From a virus, in IMG/VR virus record IMGVR_UViG_3300027896_000145, positions 1 to 31,053 of that record: DNA of 31,053 bases. One strand, given 5' to 3'. The position numbers and the translations under genes are program-made. This document shows positions 1 to 6,680 of the stretch, one piece after another. The number at the start of each line of letters is the position of its first letter. Within the stretch, counting starts at the first letter, position 1. The notes beneath the pieces were generated by a model. That model saw only the letters and a list, made by a program, of their open reading frames with translations. It was not told the origin of the DNA and did no database searches.

Positions 1-945
1 CCTACCCCATACAAGTTGATTATTAGAACTATCATCTAAACCATAATCTTTTGTACCAAAATAATATTCCAATTCATCATGAGAATCATTTTTTAATGAT
101 GTTTTACCTAAATTATCAATAAAACTTTGTGTGGCACCATATTGATTTATTCCAAGTTTATTTATTGTACTATCATCTAAAAATGAAATTAATGAAGTTT
201 TATAATTAGAATTGGCAAGAGTAATTCCCAAACCTGCATGATATTGATTAAAAGGATAAAAATTATCATCAATTCCAGTAAAAAATATTCTATTATATCC
301 ACTCATAAAATTTCCACCAACACCATTATATTGATTAAATTCTGGAATAGAACCTCTTTCTAATTTAAATCCCTTTGATTGAGAAGCATTTATAAAATCA
401 CTTGTATTTAATTTATATGGATTTCTATTAATATTTTGATATAAATTTTGTAATTGACCTTTTCCTGAATTTCTAATATAATCTCCAACAGTTGGATTAG
501 TTTTAAATGGATTAATTAAAGGATAATAACCAGTAAGATTGTCTAATATTCTAGCTACATTTGATTGACTACCTCTTTCTGTAATTTTAAAATCAATTTT
601 TCTCATTATAAATTTAGTTGAAGGATCACCATCAAATAAATTTTGAAAGTTAATTGAGGGAAGATAATCCGCACTACCTAATGATGCTGCTGTTTGTGCA
701 AACTGTTTTGCAAGCATTTTAATCCCAATTTGTGCTAAAGGAGTATTAGGACCTACCATTCTACCAACAATTGTATTAGTTAAATCAAATGCCCCAAACG
801 GTTGAATAACATTTACTAAAGTATTAATAGTATTAACAATTTTTGGGTTATTTAATTGATATGGATTATCAGGAGTATAAAGATTACGTGTTTCTAATGC
901 CGTTCTTATTTTTATCGAACTATTTTCTAACCTTGAGTTTGTCAT
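1..945 (-). CDS. Probable virion/baseplate protein, 3' end cut by window edge
   Basis: An uninterrupted minus-strand frame runs from an ATG at 945 to the left edge, 315 codons with no stop, so the C-terminus lies outside the window. I do not recognise the family. The protein begins MTNSRLENSSIKIRTALET and is rich in Asn, Gly, Tyr and Phe, as many phage structural proteins are, with no transmembrane segment or catalytic motif visible. The ATG is chosen because a GTATTTAT promoter-like motif (955-970) ends just ahead of it, as before other virion genes here, and no in-frame upstream Met is favoured. A virion or baseplate role is inferred from that motif, the composition and the neighbouring tail genes. 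Confidence 0.7.
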   Translation of the reverse strand, partial: MTNSRLENSSIKIRTALETRNLYTPDNPYQLNNPKIVNTINTLVNVIQPFGAFDLTNTIVGRMVGPNTPLAQIGIKMLAKQFAQTAASLGSADYLPSINFQNLFDGDPSTKFIMRKIDFKITERGSQSNVARILDNLTGYYPLINPFKTNPTVGDYIRNSGKGQLQNLYQNINRNPYKLNTSDFINASQSKGFKLERGSIPEFNQYNGVGGNFMSGYNRIFFTGIDDNFYPFNQYHAGLGITLANSNYKTSLISFLDDSTINKLGINQYGATQSFIDNLGKTSLKNDSHDELEYYFGTKDYGLDDSSNNQLVWGR

Positions 946-954
946 TTTATACTA

Positions 955-970
955 TTTTTTAATAAATACT
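955..970 (-). promoter_or_regulatory. GTATTTAT-class late promoter candidate (for 1-945)
   Basis: On the minus strand this reads AGTATTTATTAAAAAA, starting 25 bp before the ATG at 945. It is one of eight oriented copies in the window, all in the sense direction of the gene that follows. Confidence 0.6.
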
Positions 971-1311
971 TGACATTATGATTTATTAATGTTATTTTTA
1001 TATTGAGGAAAACTATGCCATTGCAAAAATGATTAAATTATCATCATAAAATTTTTAATTGGGTATAGTATTTTAAAAAAAATGTAATTTGAAAATTTAA
1101 ATAGAAATGTTAGTTAAATTTTTTATTAAAAAATTAAAGGGATAAAAAAAGTATACAACATGCCTTTACAGTAAAATTTTATAAAAATAAGAATTTCCAA
1201 GTATGCTTTTTTAATTCAAAATACTATTTTTTAAGTTATTAGTAAATTTTATCAAATATAGCTTGTGCTTATTTTAAGCAAAATTACAATTAATATTTTA
1301 TAATGTCAAGT
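968..1311. repeat. 12-bp inverted repeat pair flanking the intergenic region
   Basis: ACTTGACATTAT at 968-979 is the exact reverse complement of ATAATGTCAAGT at 1300-1311. The TTGAC/GTCAA core is the same as in the array inside the 1415-1861 gene, and ATAATGTCAA recurs at 1641-1650. They may be extra binding sites for the protein encoded next door (inference). Confidence 0.5.
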
Positions 1312-1357
1312 TTTTAATAAAATATTTTTTAATTAATTATTGTAACCTTCCTTTAAT

Positions 1358-1370
1358 ATTTTACGTATAA
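1358..1370 (+). promoter_or_regulatory. ATTTTACGTATAA promoter-like motif (for 1415-1861)
   Basis: ATTTTACGTATAA is followed by an A/T stretch ending in ATATAA, 57 bp before the ATG at 1415. The same 13 bases, with a very similar downstream stretch, occur at 5635-5647 before the other non-structural plus-strand unit. With only two copies, this is a hypothesis. Confidence 0.45.
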
Positions 1371-1414
1371 AAATAATATAATTAACTATTACAAATATAA
1401 GTAAAATTTTAAAA

Positions 1415-1861
1415 ATGAGCAAGTTATATCAAATTAAAGATTTACTTTCTTTGAAAAATTATTCCAAAAAATATAAAATTACTTTGAGAAAGGTCTATCG
1501 GTATATTGAGGGTAGTATTATTGATTCAGTTAATATTGATGGAGTATCATATTTATCAGATAAACCTATTAATACCTTAAAAGAAGATGGTAGAAGTAAA
1601 TTTATGCAAAATATTGTCAAAAATTTGACAAAACAGATACATAATGTCAAAATTTTGACAATGCTAAATAGTAATATTCCAGAAGTACCTGATAATCAGG
1701 AAGGTTATATTGACAAAAATTTGACAATAGAAGATAATCATATTGACAAAATTTTGACAATACGAGAAAGTGAATTAAAATTAATGGTTAAATCAGACGG
1801 ATCATTATCAATAAGAGAAATGAAAGAAAAAGAAATATTAATTAAAAAATATTTGAAATAA
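1415..1861 (+). CDS. Putative small DNA-binding (HTH-like) protein
   Basis: This 148-residue protein is not assigned to a named family. Residues ~10-50 (NYSKKYKITLRKVYRYIEG, then a short IDGVSYLSD beta-like stretch) look like a helix-turn-helix with a wing, as in excisionase or MerR-type binding domains. The rest is charged and contains a degenerate repeat encoded by the TTGACA array (YIDKNLTIEDN / HIDKILTIRES). It is a lone plus-strand gene between minus-strand tail genes, has its own ATTTTACGTATAA motif, and its stop at 1861 converges on the tape measure stop at 1865. The context suggests a regulator or replication initiator. The HTH call rests on pattern only. Confidence 0.6.
   Translation: MSKLYQIKDLLSLKNYSKKYKITLRKVYRYIEGSIIDSVNIDGVSYLSDKPINTLKEDGRSKFMQNIVKNLTKQIHNVKILTMLNSNIPEVPDNQEGYIDKNLTIEDNHIDKILTIRESELKLMVKSDGSLSIREMKEKEILIKKYLK
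1614..1760. repeat. TTGACA half-site array inside the 1415-1861 gene (iteron-like)
   Basis: Four paired sites are seen. TTGTCAA-AAAT-TTGACAA (1614-1631) and the perfect 16-bp palindrome TGTCAAAATTTTGACA (1645-1660) are inverted. TTGACAAAAATTTGACA (1710-1726) and TTGACAAAATTTTGACA (1743-1759) are direct pairs, 11 bp apart. TTGACA starts lie at 1625, 1655, 1710, 1721, 1743 and 1754, so from 1655 on all steps are multiples of 11 bp, about one helical turn. The hexamer falls in two different codon registers, which argues for a DNA-level role. Confidence 0.65.
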
Positions 1862-1864
1862 TTA

Positions 1865-4363
1865 TTATACCATTCTTGGTGCAGATTTTGCCGTTTGATA
1901 ATCTATTTGTTTAATTTCAACTTTACGAGCAAGATTTAATTTATGTTCTAATTTAGTACCATCAATATCAAGATCAATATTAGCAACAAAACCAACATTT
2001 TTATCTGCAAATTCAACTTTAATTGGTTGTTTTAATAATTGTGTTAATTCAGATAATCCATTAATATTTGAAAAATCTATAGTAGAAATTGCTTTAAGAG
2101 ATTCTTCAATTTCACCAAATTGTCCTTTTGTACCTGAAAGTACTACTCCTATTTTTTCAAATGCATTTCCAACTTGTTCCATACCAGCACCATATGATGA
2201 TATTTTACCAATAGCAAGTGCCATTGCACCCAATCCAAGAATAGTTAAAGGATTGGCGAATAATGCGGAAGCACCTGCAAGTGCAGTCATTCCACCAGAT
2301 AATGCTAAAACATCAAGTGGTGATGCATTTTTTAATAAGTCCGCAAATCCTTCTGCCATTGCTCCAACTCCTTTTGTTGCTAAATTAATTGCAAAACCAA
2401 CACCTACTGCGGCTGCACCAAATGCTAATAAACCAAGAGAAACCAATTCACTGGCAGAACCAAGAGCAATAACAGCAGGAACTAAAATTCCAATCATAGT
2501 TCCTCCCATTATTACTAATGACCAATTAAGTGCACTTATTTGTTTTGGGTCTAATTTAGAAAAAGCATCTGCCAAGGCAGAAATTCCTTTTGTTGCTAAA
2601 TTAATACCAACACCAATACCAGCAGCAGCAACACCAACAGCAGCAATACCAGCAGCAGCACCAAATCCACTTTTACCAGCACCTCCAGCTACTTCACCAA
2701 CACCACCTTTACCAATCATACCTATTATTCCTTTAGGAATAGATATAAGTCCTTTAATTAAACTAAGACCAAGATCAAGAACTCTTGGTATTCCTAATAA
2801 TAATGCACCAATCCCTGCAAAAAATCCTGCTGATTTCATAAATGTTTTTGACCATTCGGGTAAATGTGAAAACATTCCAGCAATACCATCCATTGCTGGT
2901 TTAATATATTTAGTTAAAAGATCATTAATTCCTCTTAATAATGGTAATCCAACTGCTTTAAGTTCGAGTATAAAATATTCAAATTGTTGATCAAACGTTT
3001 GTGCTGCTTTTGCTCTTTCTTGTAATGTTGTTTTTTCTTTAACTAATAAACCTAATTCATCCGCAGTTAAAGATTTTAAATCTCTTTTTTTAGTTCCGAT
3101 TGTAACAAAGAATTTACCAGTATCAGAATTTAATTGTGCCATTCCCTGAATTAATTCTCTTTGTTCTTTATTATAACCAGTACCAACCATTGCTTTTTGA
3201 ATATCATTTAATTTTTGTTGTTGAAGGGACATATCAGTCATTTGTTCAAGATTAAATCCAAGTGCATCTCCTGCTTGTTTTAACATATCACGTGCCATTG
3301 GTGAAGCTACTTGATATTCAAAACCACTTGCGGTTTTAACTAAAGCAGTCATTCCCTTTGTCATTTCAGAAATTCTTTTATTATATGCCTCTAAATCATT
3401 ACGTCCTTCATAAAACATTTGCAAAGGATCGGCAAGTTTTGCAAATTCACCACCGAGTACTTGTAATTTCGCACCCATTTCAATAACAGAATCAAGAGTA
3501 CGTGCTTTCTCAGCACTTGCCAATCCTGTTGTTATATCAATTTTAAATTTTTCAGCATATGATGCTAAACTACCCATTCCTTCAACACCTTTTCTAAAAG
3601 TATATGTTTGTAATTTTTTATAATTTTCACTGATTACTTTCAATACTTTAGTAGCATTAACTCCCATTCTTTCACTAACATCAAGAATACCCTGAACATT
3701 TTTTGAAGCTTGAACCGCATCTTTACCTGCCATTTCAAATTTACCTGCCAATTCACCCGCCTGTTCAATAGAAAGTCCGGTTCCTTTTGCTATATTTGTT
3801 AATGCAACTAATTGTTCATCATTCATTGCAACAACACGACCAGTTTGTTCAACATAAGTAGAATATAATTTTGTTAAATCTTCTGTAGATGCCCCTAATC
3901 TTGCTGCCTGTACCGCAGAACCTTCAATAGCAGTTCTAACATCATCTGCTCTTTTTCCTGTTAAACCAAAATCAAGAATCATTTCTTTCATTGATTTATC
4001 AGATGCCATTAAACCCTTCCAATATTCTTGAATATGACTTGTTAAAATACCTAAATTTTTAGTTAAAGATAAATTATATTCATCTTGTAATTTATTTTCT
4101 TTAATAAGAACATCCATTTTTTTCTGTTGTTCTTTAGTTATTTTTAAAATGGTATCATATTCATCTGTAGTTAGTTTTCTTCCTTTTATTCTTTCTTCTC
4201 TTATTATAGTTTCAGTAATATTTTGTTTTTCTAAATATTCTAGTTGTTGTGAAAGTTCTTTAGTTCTTTTTATATCTAAATCTAATATATCGGCAAGATT
4301 ATTGCGTGAATCCCTTTCAATTTTATTACTTTCTGCTTGATATTTATCTTTTCTTTTTGCCAT
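1865..4363 (-). CDS. Tail tape measure protein
   Basis: This 832-residue protein sets tail length and is expected to fill the tail tube. The first ~110 residues are charged and helical, followed by a long Ala/Gln-rich helical region. The last third has hydrophobic, glycine-rich segments (around residues 505-550, 560-600, 610-670 and 690-720) that could become membrane-active on DNA ejection. The motif GINLATKGISALADAF recurs as AINLATKGVGAMAEGF, an internal repeat. This layout is typical of tape measure proteins although the sequence is not close to T4 gp29. At roughly 0.15 nm per residue the length predicts a tail near 125 nm (inference). It follows the frameshift-linked assembly genes, the usual position, and has its own GTATTTAT motif at 4374-4388. 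Confidence 0.85.
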   Translation of the reverse strand: MAKRKDKYQAESNKIERDSRNNLADILDLDIKRTKELSQQLEYLEKQNITETIIREERIKGRKLTTDEYDTILKITKEQQKKMDVLIKENKLQDEYNLSLTKNLGILTSHIQEYWKGLMASDKSMKEMILDFGLTGKRADDVRTAIEGSAVQAARLGASTEDLTKLYSTYVEQTGRVVAMNDEQLVALTNIAKGTGLSIEQAGELAGKFEMAGKDAVQASKNVQGILDVSERMGVNATKVLKVISENYKKLQTYTFRKGVEGMGSLASYAEKFKIDITTGLASAEKARTLDSVIEMGAKLQVLGGEFAKLADPLQMFYEGRNDLEAYNKRISEMTKGMTALVKTASGFEYQVASPMARDMLKQAGDALGFNLEQMTDMSLQQQKLNDIQKAMVGTGYNKEQRELIQGMAQLNSDTGKFFVTIGTKKRDLKSLTADELGLLVKEKTTLQERAKAAQTFDQQFEYFILELKAVGLPLLRGINDLLTKYIKPAMDGIAGMFSHLPEWSKTFMKSAGFFAGIGALLLGIPRVLDLGLSLIKGLISIPKGIIGMIGKGGVGEVAGGAGKSGFGAAAGIAAVGVAAAGIGVGINLATKGISALADAFSKLDPKQISALNWSLVIMGGTMIGILVPAVIALGSASELVSLGLLAFGAAAVGVGFAINLATKGVGAMAEGFADLLKNASPLDVLALSGGMTALAGASALFANPLTILGLGAMALAIGKISSYGAGMEQVGNAFEKIGVVLSGTKGQFGEIEESLKAISTIDFSNINGLSELTQLLKQPIKVEFADKNVGFVANIDLDIDGTKLEHKLNLARKVEIKQIDYQTAKSAPRMV

Positions 4364-4373
4364 TTTAAATAGG

Positions 4374-4388
4374 TTTTATATAAATACG
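4374..4388 (-). promoter_or_regulatory. GTATTTAT-class late promoter candidate (for tape measure)
   Basis: Sense-strand CGTATTTATATAAAA lies between the 4404 stop and the tape measure ATG at 4363, its first base 25 bp upstream of the ATG. It would let the tape measure gene be transcribed apart from the preceding assembly genes. Confidence 0.6.
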
Positions 4389-4403
4389 AAAAAATTATAT
4401 TTT

Positions 4404-4598
4404 TCACCTAAATCTTTTTCCTCTTCCTGACACGATATTTACTTTTTTAGTGATTTTTTCTTGTTCTGATTTAATAAAATCTGCTTCTTTTTTTAATAAA
4501 CTAAGGTAGTATCTTCTATCATGAACAGGAATATTTTCAATATATTCTGCTGAAAATCCACCATGTTTGGTAAGAAGATATATTTCTTCTCTTACCAT
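4404..4598 (-). CDS. Small tail-assembly protein / frameshift extension (GT-like T part)
   Basis: This 64-residue frame has the pattern GFSAEYIENIPVHDRRYYLSLLKKE, resembling the short C-terminal modules of phage tail or baseplate assembly chaperones. Translated alone it would start at the ATG at 4598, 17 bases after the upstream stop. However, its frame is open upstream of that ATG back through the T9 run at 4629-4637 (adding PKSLAGEYRK before the Met). That frame is exactly -1 relative to the 4616-5551 gene. I therefore read it mainly as the C-terminal extension of a frameshift fusion; independent initiation is the alternative. It lies directly before the tape measure gene. Confidence 0.65.
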   Translation of the reverse strand: MVREEIYLLTKHGGFSAEYIENIPVHDRRYYLSLLKKEADFIKSEQEKITKKVNIVSGRGKRFR

Positions 4599-5551
4599 TT
4601 TTCTATATTCACCTGCTAAAGACTTGGGAAAAAAAAATCTATACCCATTAAAATTGGTGCGGTAAAAAGTTTTCCATCAGGAGTAATAAATTCATAATTA
4701 AGATCAACATCTGGTTTAACTTCATTATATTTTCTTCTAATTGTAAGAGAATCCAATGCTGGCATTGCATCAACAAAACGATGAATATAATCTCTATCTT
4801 TACGATCATTAATTTGCATAATAGAACTTTTTAATCTCAATGTTCCAGTTTCAGCAAAATTAGTTTGATATGATTGTTGGATTGATTCAGCATTTTTAGT
4901 TATTAATCTTTCTTCTTTATGATTTAAAAGTTTAAATTTAACTAATTTTTTTCTCATAGGAATTTCAACATTAAACCAACCATTTTCATCTGGAGATATA
5001 TTTATTTCTTTATATTTTAGTTTTTTAAGATCAACTTCAGTTTCAAAAGGAATTCCAGTATAAGGATTAGTTACAGTAACTTTATATTTATGTCCATATG
5101 AAGATGCCCTTAAAAATAATAATACTGCATTTTTATCACCAACTAGCATACTTTCAACATCAATTCCTTTTGTTTTAATTTTTCTTTTTAATAAAGTATC
5201 TAACACTGTTCCATTTTCAAGTAATGCTGGAGTTGTAAGTAAATCTTCGTCTTTAGCAATTAAATATTCAACAGTTACTTCTGAAATAATATTTGGATAA
5301 AAAATTCCCTTTGAAGGTAATGGAATAATATCAAAACCAATCATTAAATCAGGATCGGTTTCTTTTGACATAGCATTTTGATATTCATCAGGATTAAAAT
5401 TCATACGTGGTGCAACAGTAGCAGCAGTTGCAAAATTTTCTTTTGAAGGGTTTAATTCTCCTTTTGATTCATGAAATCTCCTAAAAGCATCACTACGTGC
5501 TTTTTCATTAATTTCTTTTTCTGTGAGTTCTTTTTTTTGATTTTCTGCCAT
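4404..5551 (-). CDS. Predicted -1 frameshift fusion of the tail assembly protein (G-GT type)
   Basis: A -1 slip on the T9 run (plus coordinates 4629-4637) would join the 4616-5551 protein to the 4404-4598 frame, giving about 382 residues. In the zero frame the run reads GAT TTT TTT TTC, offering both T-TTT-TTT and T-TTT-TTC heptamers. After slipping the ribosome reads CCC AAG TCT TTA GCA with no stop until 4404. Long-tailed phages widely make such a minor extended chaperone just upstream of the tape measure gene (established for lambda G/GT). I saw no obvious downstream stem, and a homopolymer sequencing error could produce the same picture. Confidence 0.6.
4616..5551 (-). CDS. T4 gp26/gp51-like baseplate or tail assembly protein
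   Basis: This 311-residue protein has a charged N-terminal ~70 residues, then LPSKGIFYP and an AKDEDLLTTPALLENG stretch, a region with SYGHKYKVTVTNPYTG, and a C-terminal half with KLLNHKEERLITK. These resemble the T4_baseplate family (gp26/gp51-type assembly proteins; Pfam PF12322 from memory). It probably helps assemble the baseplate hub or tail and is not enzymatic. It is followed by the 64-residue frame and the tape measure, the position of lambda G/GT-type chaperones. Its last codons are GAT TTT TTT TTC CCA AGT CTT TAG, a slippery run three codons before the stop. A GTATTTAT motif lies at 5581-5595. Confidence 0.6.
   Translation of the reverse strand: MAENQKKELTEKEINEKARSDAFRRFHESKGELNPSKENFATAATVAPRMNFNPDEYQNAMSKETDPDLMIGFDIIPLPSKGIFYPNIISEVTVEYLIAKDEDLLTTPALLENGTVLDTLLKRKIKTKGIDVESMLVGDKNAVLLFLRASSYGHKYKVTVTNPYTGIPFETEVDLKKLKYKEINISPDENGWFNVEIPMRKKLVKFKLLNHKEERLITKNAESIQQSYQTNFAETGTLRLKSSIMQINDRKDRDYIHRFVDAMPALDSLTIRRKYNEVKPDVDLNYEFITPDGKLFTAPILMGIDFFFPSL
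4629..4637 (-). promoter_or_regulatory. Slippery T9 run, candidate -1 ribosomal frameshift site
   Basis: Nine T residues followed by CCC on the coding strand, three codons before the zero-frame stop TAG at 4616-4618. The -1 frame continues openly into the small downstream frame. Confidence 0.6.
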
Positions 5552-5580
5552 TTTTTTAAAAAATTATCATTTTTATTATA

Positions 5581-5595
5581 TTTTATATAAATACT
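5581..5595 (-). promoter_or_regulatory. GTATTTAT-class late promoter candidate (for 4616-5551)
   Basis: Sense-strand AGTATTTATATAAAA starts 44 bp before the ATG at 5551, inside the divergent region 5552-5751 that also carries the other promoter-like motif facing right. Confidence 0.6.
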
Positions 5596-5634
5596 TAACA
5601 AAATAAATATTTAAATTTTTAAGAATTTGAAAAA

Positions 5635-5647
5635 ATTTTACGTATAA
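5635..5647 (+). promoter_or_regulatory. ATTTTACGTATAA promoter-like motif (for the 5752-11856 operon)
   Basis: The second copy of ATTTTACGTATAA, followed by TAAATATATAAGATTAA. It lies 117 bp before the ATG at 5752, leaving room for a leader that contains the 5704-5738 hairpin. Confidence 0.45.
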
Positions 5648-5703
5648 TAAATATATAAGATTAAATTTTTTAATATTAATAATACAATTCAATTAAACAA
5701 GGG

Positions 5704-5738
5704 AATTAAATCTCAATCTAAAGTGTTGAGATTTAATT
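5704..5738 (+). promoter_or_regulatory. 13-bp perfect hairpin in the leader of the 5752 operon
   Basis: AATTAAATCTCAA (5704-5716) and its exact reverse complement TTGAGATTTAATT (5726-5738) enclose a 9-nt loop, TCTAAAGTG. The right arm ends 13 bases before the ATG at 5752. It sits between the promoter-like motif and the first gene, so a leader RNA structure (mRNA stability or translation control) fits better than a terminator, since there is no U-run. Confidence 0.6.
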
Positions 5739-5751
5739 CATTTAAAATAAA

Positions 5752-6078
5752 ATGACTACAGGAACAACAAAATGTGATACCATTAATTATTATGATGATG
5801 AAGTACATAAATCATTAATATTAGTTTTTTATATTTCAATAAATAATATAAGAACTATAGATATTGATGAATATGTGGATAAAATTATGAAAAAAATTAC
5901 TCCTATATCAATAAAAGCAGAATGTATTTTTATTCCAGTTGAAAGTGAAACAAGAATAGAATGTATTAATCCAAAGTATATTACCGATACTGATTTAATA
6001 AGAAAACATCGTTTACTAATGGATGAATTGCATGTAAAATTAACAGATCAAATAAAACTTTTAGATAAAAATGCCTGA
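5752..6078 (+). CDS. Conserved-looking hypothetical protein, first gene of non-structural operon
   Basis: This 108-residue soluble protein is of unknown function. It has no signal peptide or membrane segment. The C-terminal half contains TRIECINPKYITDTDLIRKH followed by a helical LMDELHVKL segment, which looks like a conserved core. It opens the plus-strand operon after the promoter-like motif and hairpin. Its TGA stop (6076-6078) overlaps the next ATG (6071), which suggests coupled translation. Confidence 0.7.
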   Translation: MTTGTTKCDTINYYDDEVHKSLILVFYISINNIRTIDIDEYVDKIMKKITPISIKAECIFIPVESETRIECINPKYITDTDLIRKHRLLMDELHVKLTDQIKLLDKNA

Positions 6079-6469
6079 TGGTAAGGAAGAATTTAAAAAA
6101 ATAGTAGAAAAAATAAGAGAAAAATTAGATAATAATTTTTATCGAAACAAAATAAATAATGCTATTACAATAATTCAAAACATTTTTGAGACTGAAATTA
6201 ATGTTACTGCTGTTTATAAAATAAATAATGAAGAATATAAAATAGTATTGGAAGATTATAAAAAAAATGATGAAATTCCATTATTACAAATAGATACAAT
6301 GAGATTAGAAGAATTAATTGAAATATTAAATAAAGAAGCTGGAAATAATTTTAGAGTTTGTATTGATCCCTTATATTTAAAAGAAGGTATTAACGAAATT
6401 AATAATCTTATTACAACCACACTTAATGATATGTTAATACTTGTGCCTAAAATTAAAGAAAAAAAATAA
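6071..6469 (+). CDS. Hypothetical protein
   Basis: A 132-residue acidic, Lys/Glu/Ile/Asn-rich protein that I do not recognise. It is predicted mostly helical at the start (KEEFKKIVEKIREKLDNNFY), then mixed. Its start overlaps the preceding gene by 8 bases and the next gene begins 8 bases after its stop, so it is part of the same operon. No catalytic motif is visible. Confidence 0.65.
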   Translation: MPDGKEEFKKIVEKIREKLDNNFYRNKINNAITIIQNIFETEINVTAVYKINNEEYKIVLEDYKKNDEIPLLQIDTMRLEELIEILNKEAGNNFRVCIDPLYLKEGINEINNLITTTLNDMLILVPKIKEKK

Positions 6470-6477
6470 CATAAAAC

Positions 6478-6675
6478 ATGGAAAGTTTAATTAATAAAAA
6501 TGGAATTACAATTCGAGAATTAAAATATTGGATAAAAGATTTACCAGAAATAAATGAAGAAACTGGTGAAGAATATGAAGTTTGGATTGATGGTACTAAT
6601 TGTGAATATGGGTTATCTAATGTTTGTACCGAAATAATGAAACTAAATAAAGGCGATATAATTTTAGAAATTTAA
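6478..6675 (+). CDS. Small hypothetical protein (TIRELKYWIKDLPE type)
   Basis: A 65-residue protein with ITIRELKYWIKDLPEINE, then EYEVWIDG, then LSNVCTEIMKLNKGDIILE. The helix-then-strands layout resembles small phage proteins that begin with an RELxxWLxxLPE segment. No function is known to me. It lies tightly between operon neighbours. Confidence 0.65.
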   Translation: MESLINKNGITIRELKYWIKDLPEINEETGEEYEVWIDGTNCEYGLSNVCTEIMKLNKGDIILEI

Positions 6676-6680
6676 AAAAT

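Larger units (their letters stand above)
946..1414. other. AT-rich divergent intergenic region
   Basis: This 469-bp stretch has no credible ORF and separates divergent genes. It holds the minus-oriented GTATTTAT motif (955-970), a plus-oriented ATTTTACGTATAA motif (1358-1370), an exact inverted pair ACTTGACATTAT (968-979) / ATAATGTCAAGT (1300-1311), and a 14-bp direct repeat ATACTATTTTTTAA (949-962 and 1221-1234). I see no tRNA or strong hairpin. With the TTGACA array in the next gene it could be a regulatory or replication-origin region; that is inference. Confidence 0.6.

Noticed and set aside
1625-1759. TTGACA copies as sigma-70 -35 boxes
   Set aside because: They are paired and phased inside a coding region, have no matching -10 boxes at 16-18 bp, and the likely host group does not use TTGACA boxes.
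2253-2990. 245-codon plus-strand open frame opposite the tape measure gene
   Set aside because: It is rich in Pro, Ala and Thr in a pattern that mirrors the Ala/Gly/Ile codons of the tape measure on the other strand; it has no family features and no promoter.
4149-4340. Short antisense and shadow frames opposite the large genes (for example 4149-4340, 8841-9101, 10458-10754, 13262-13495, 17842-18033)
   Set aside because: All lie opposite or within well-supported genes and show only compositional echoes of them.
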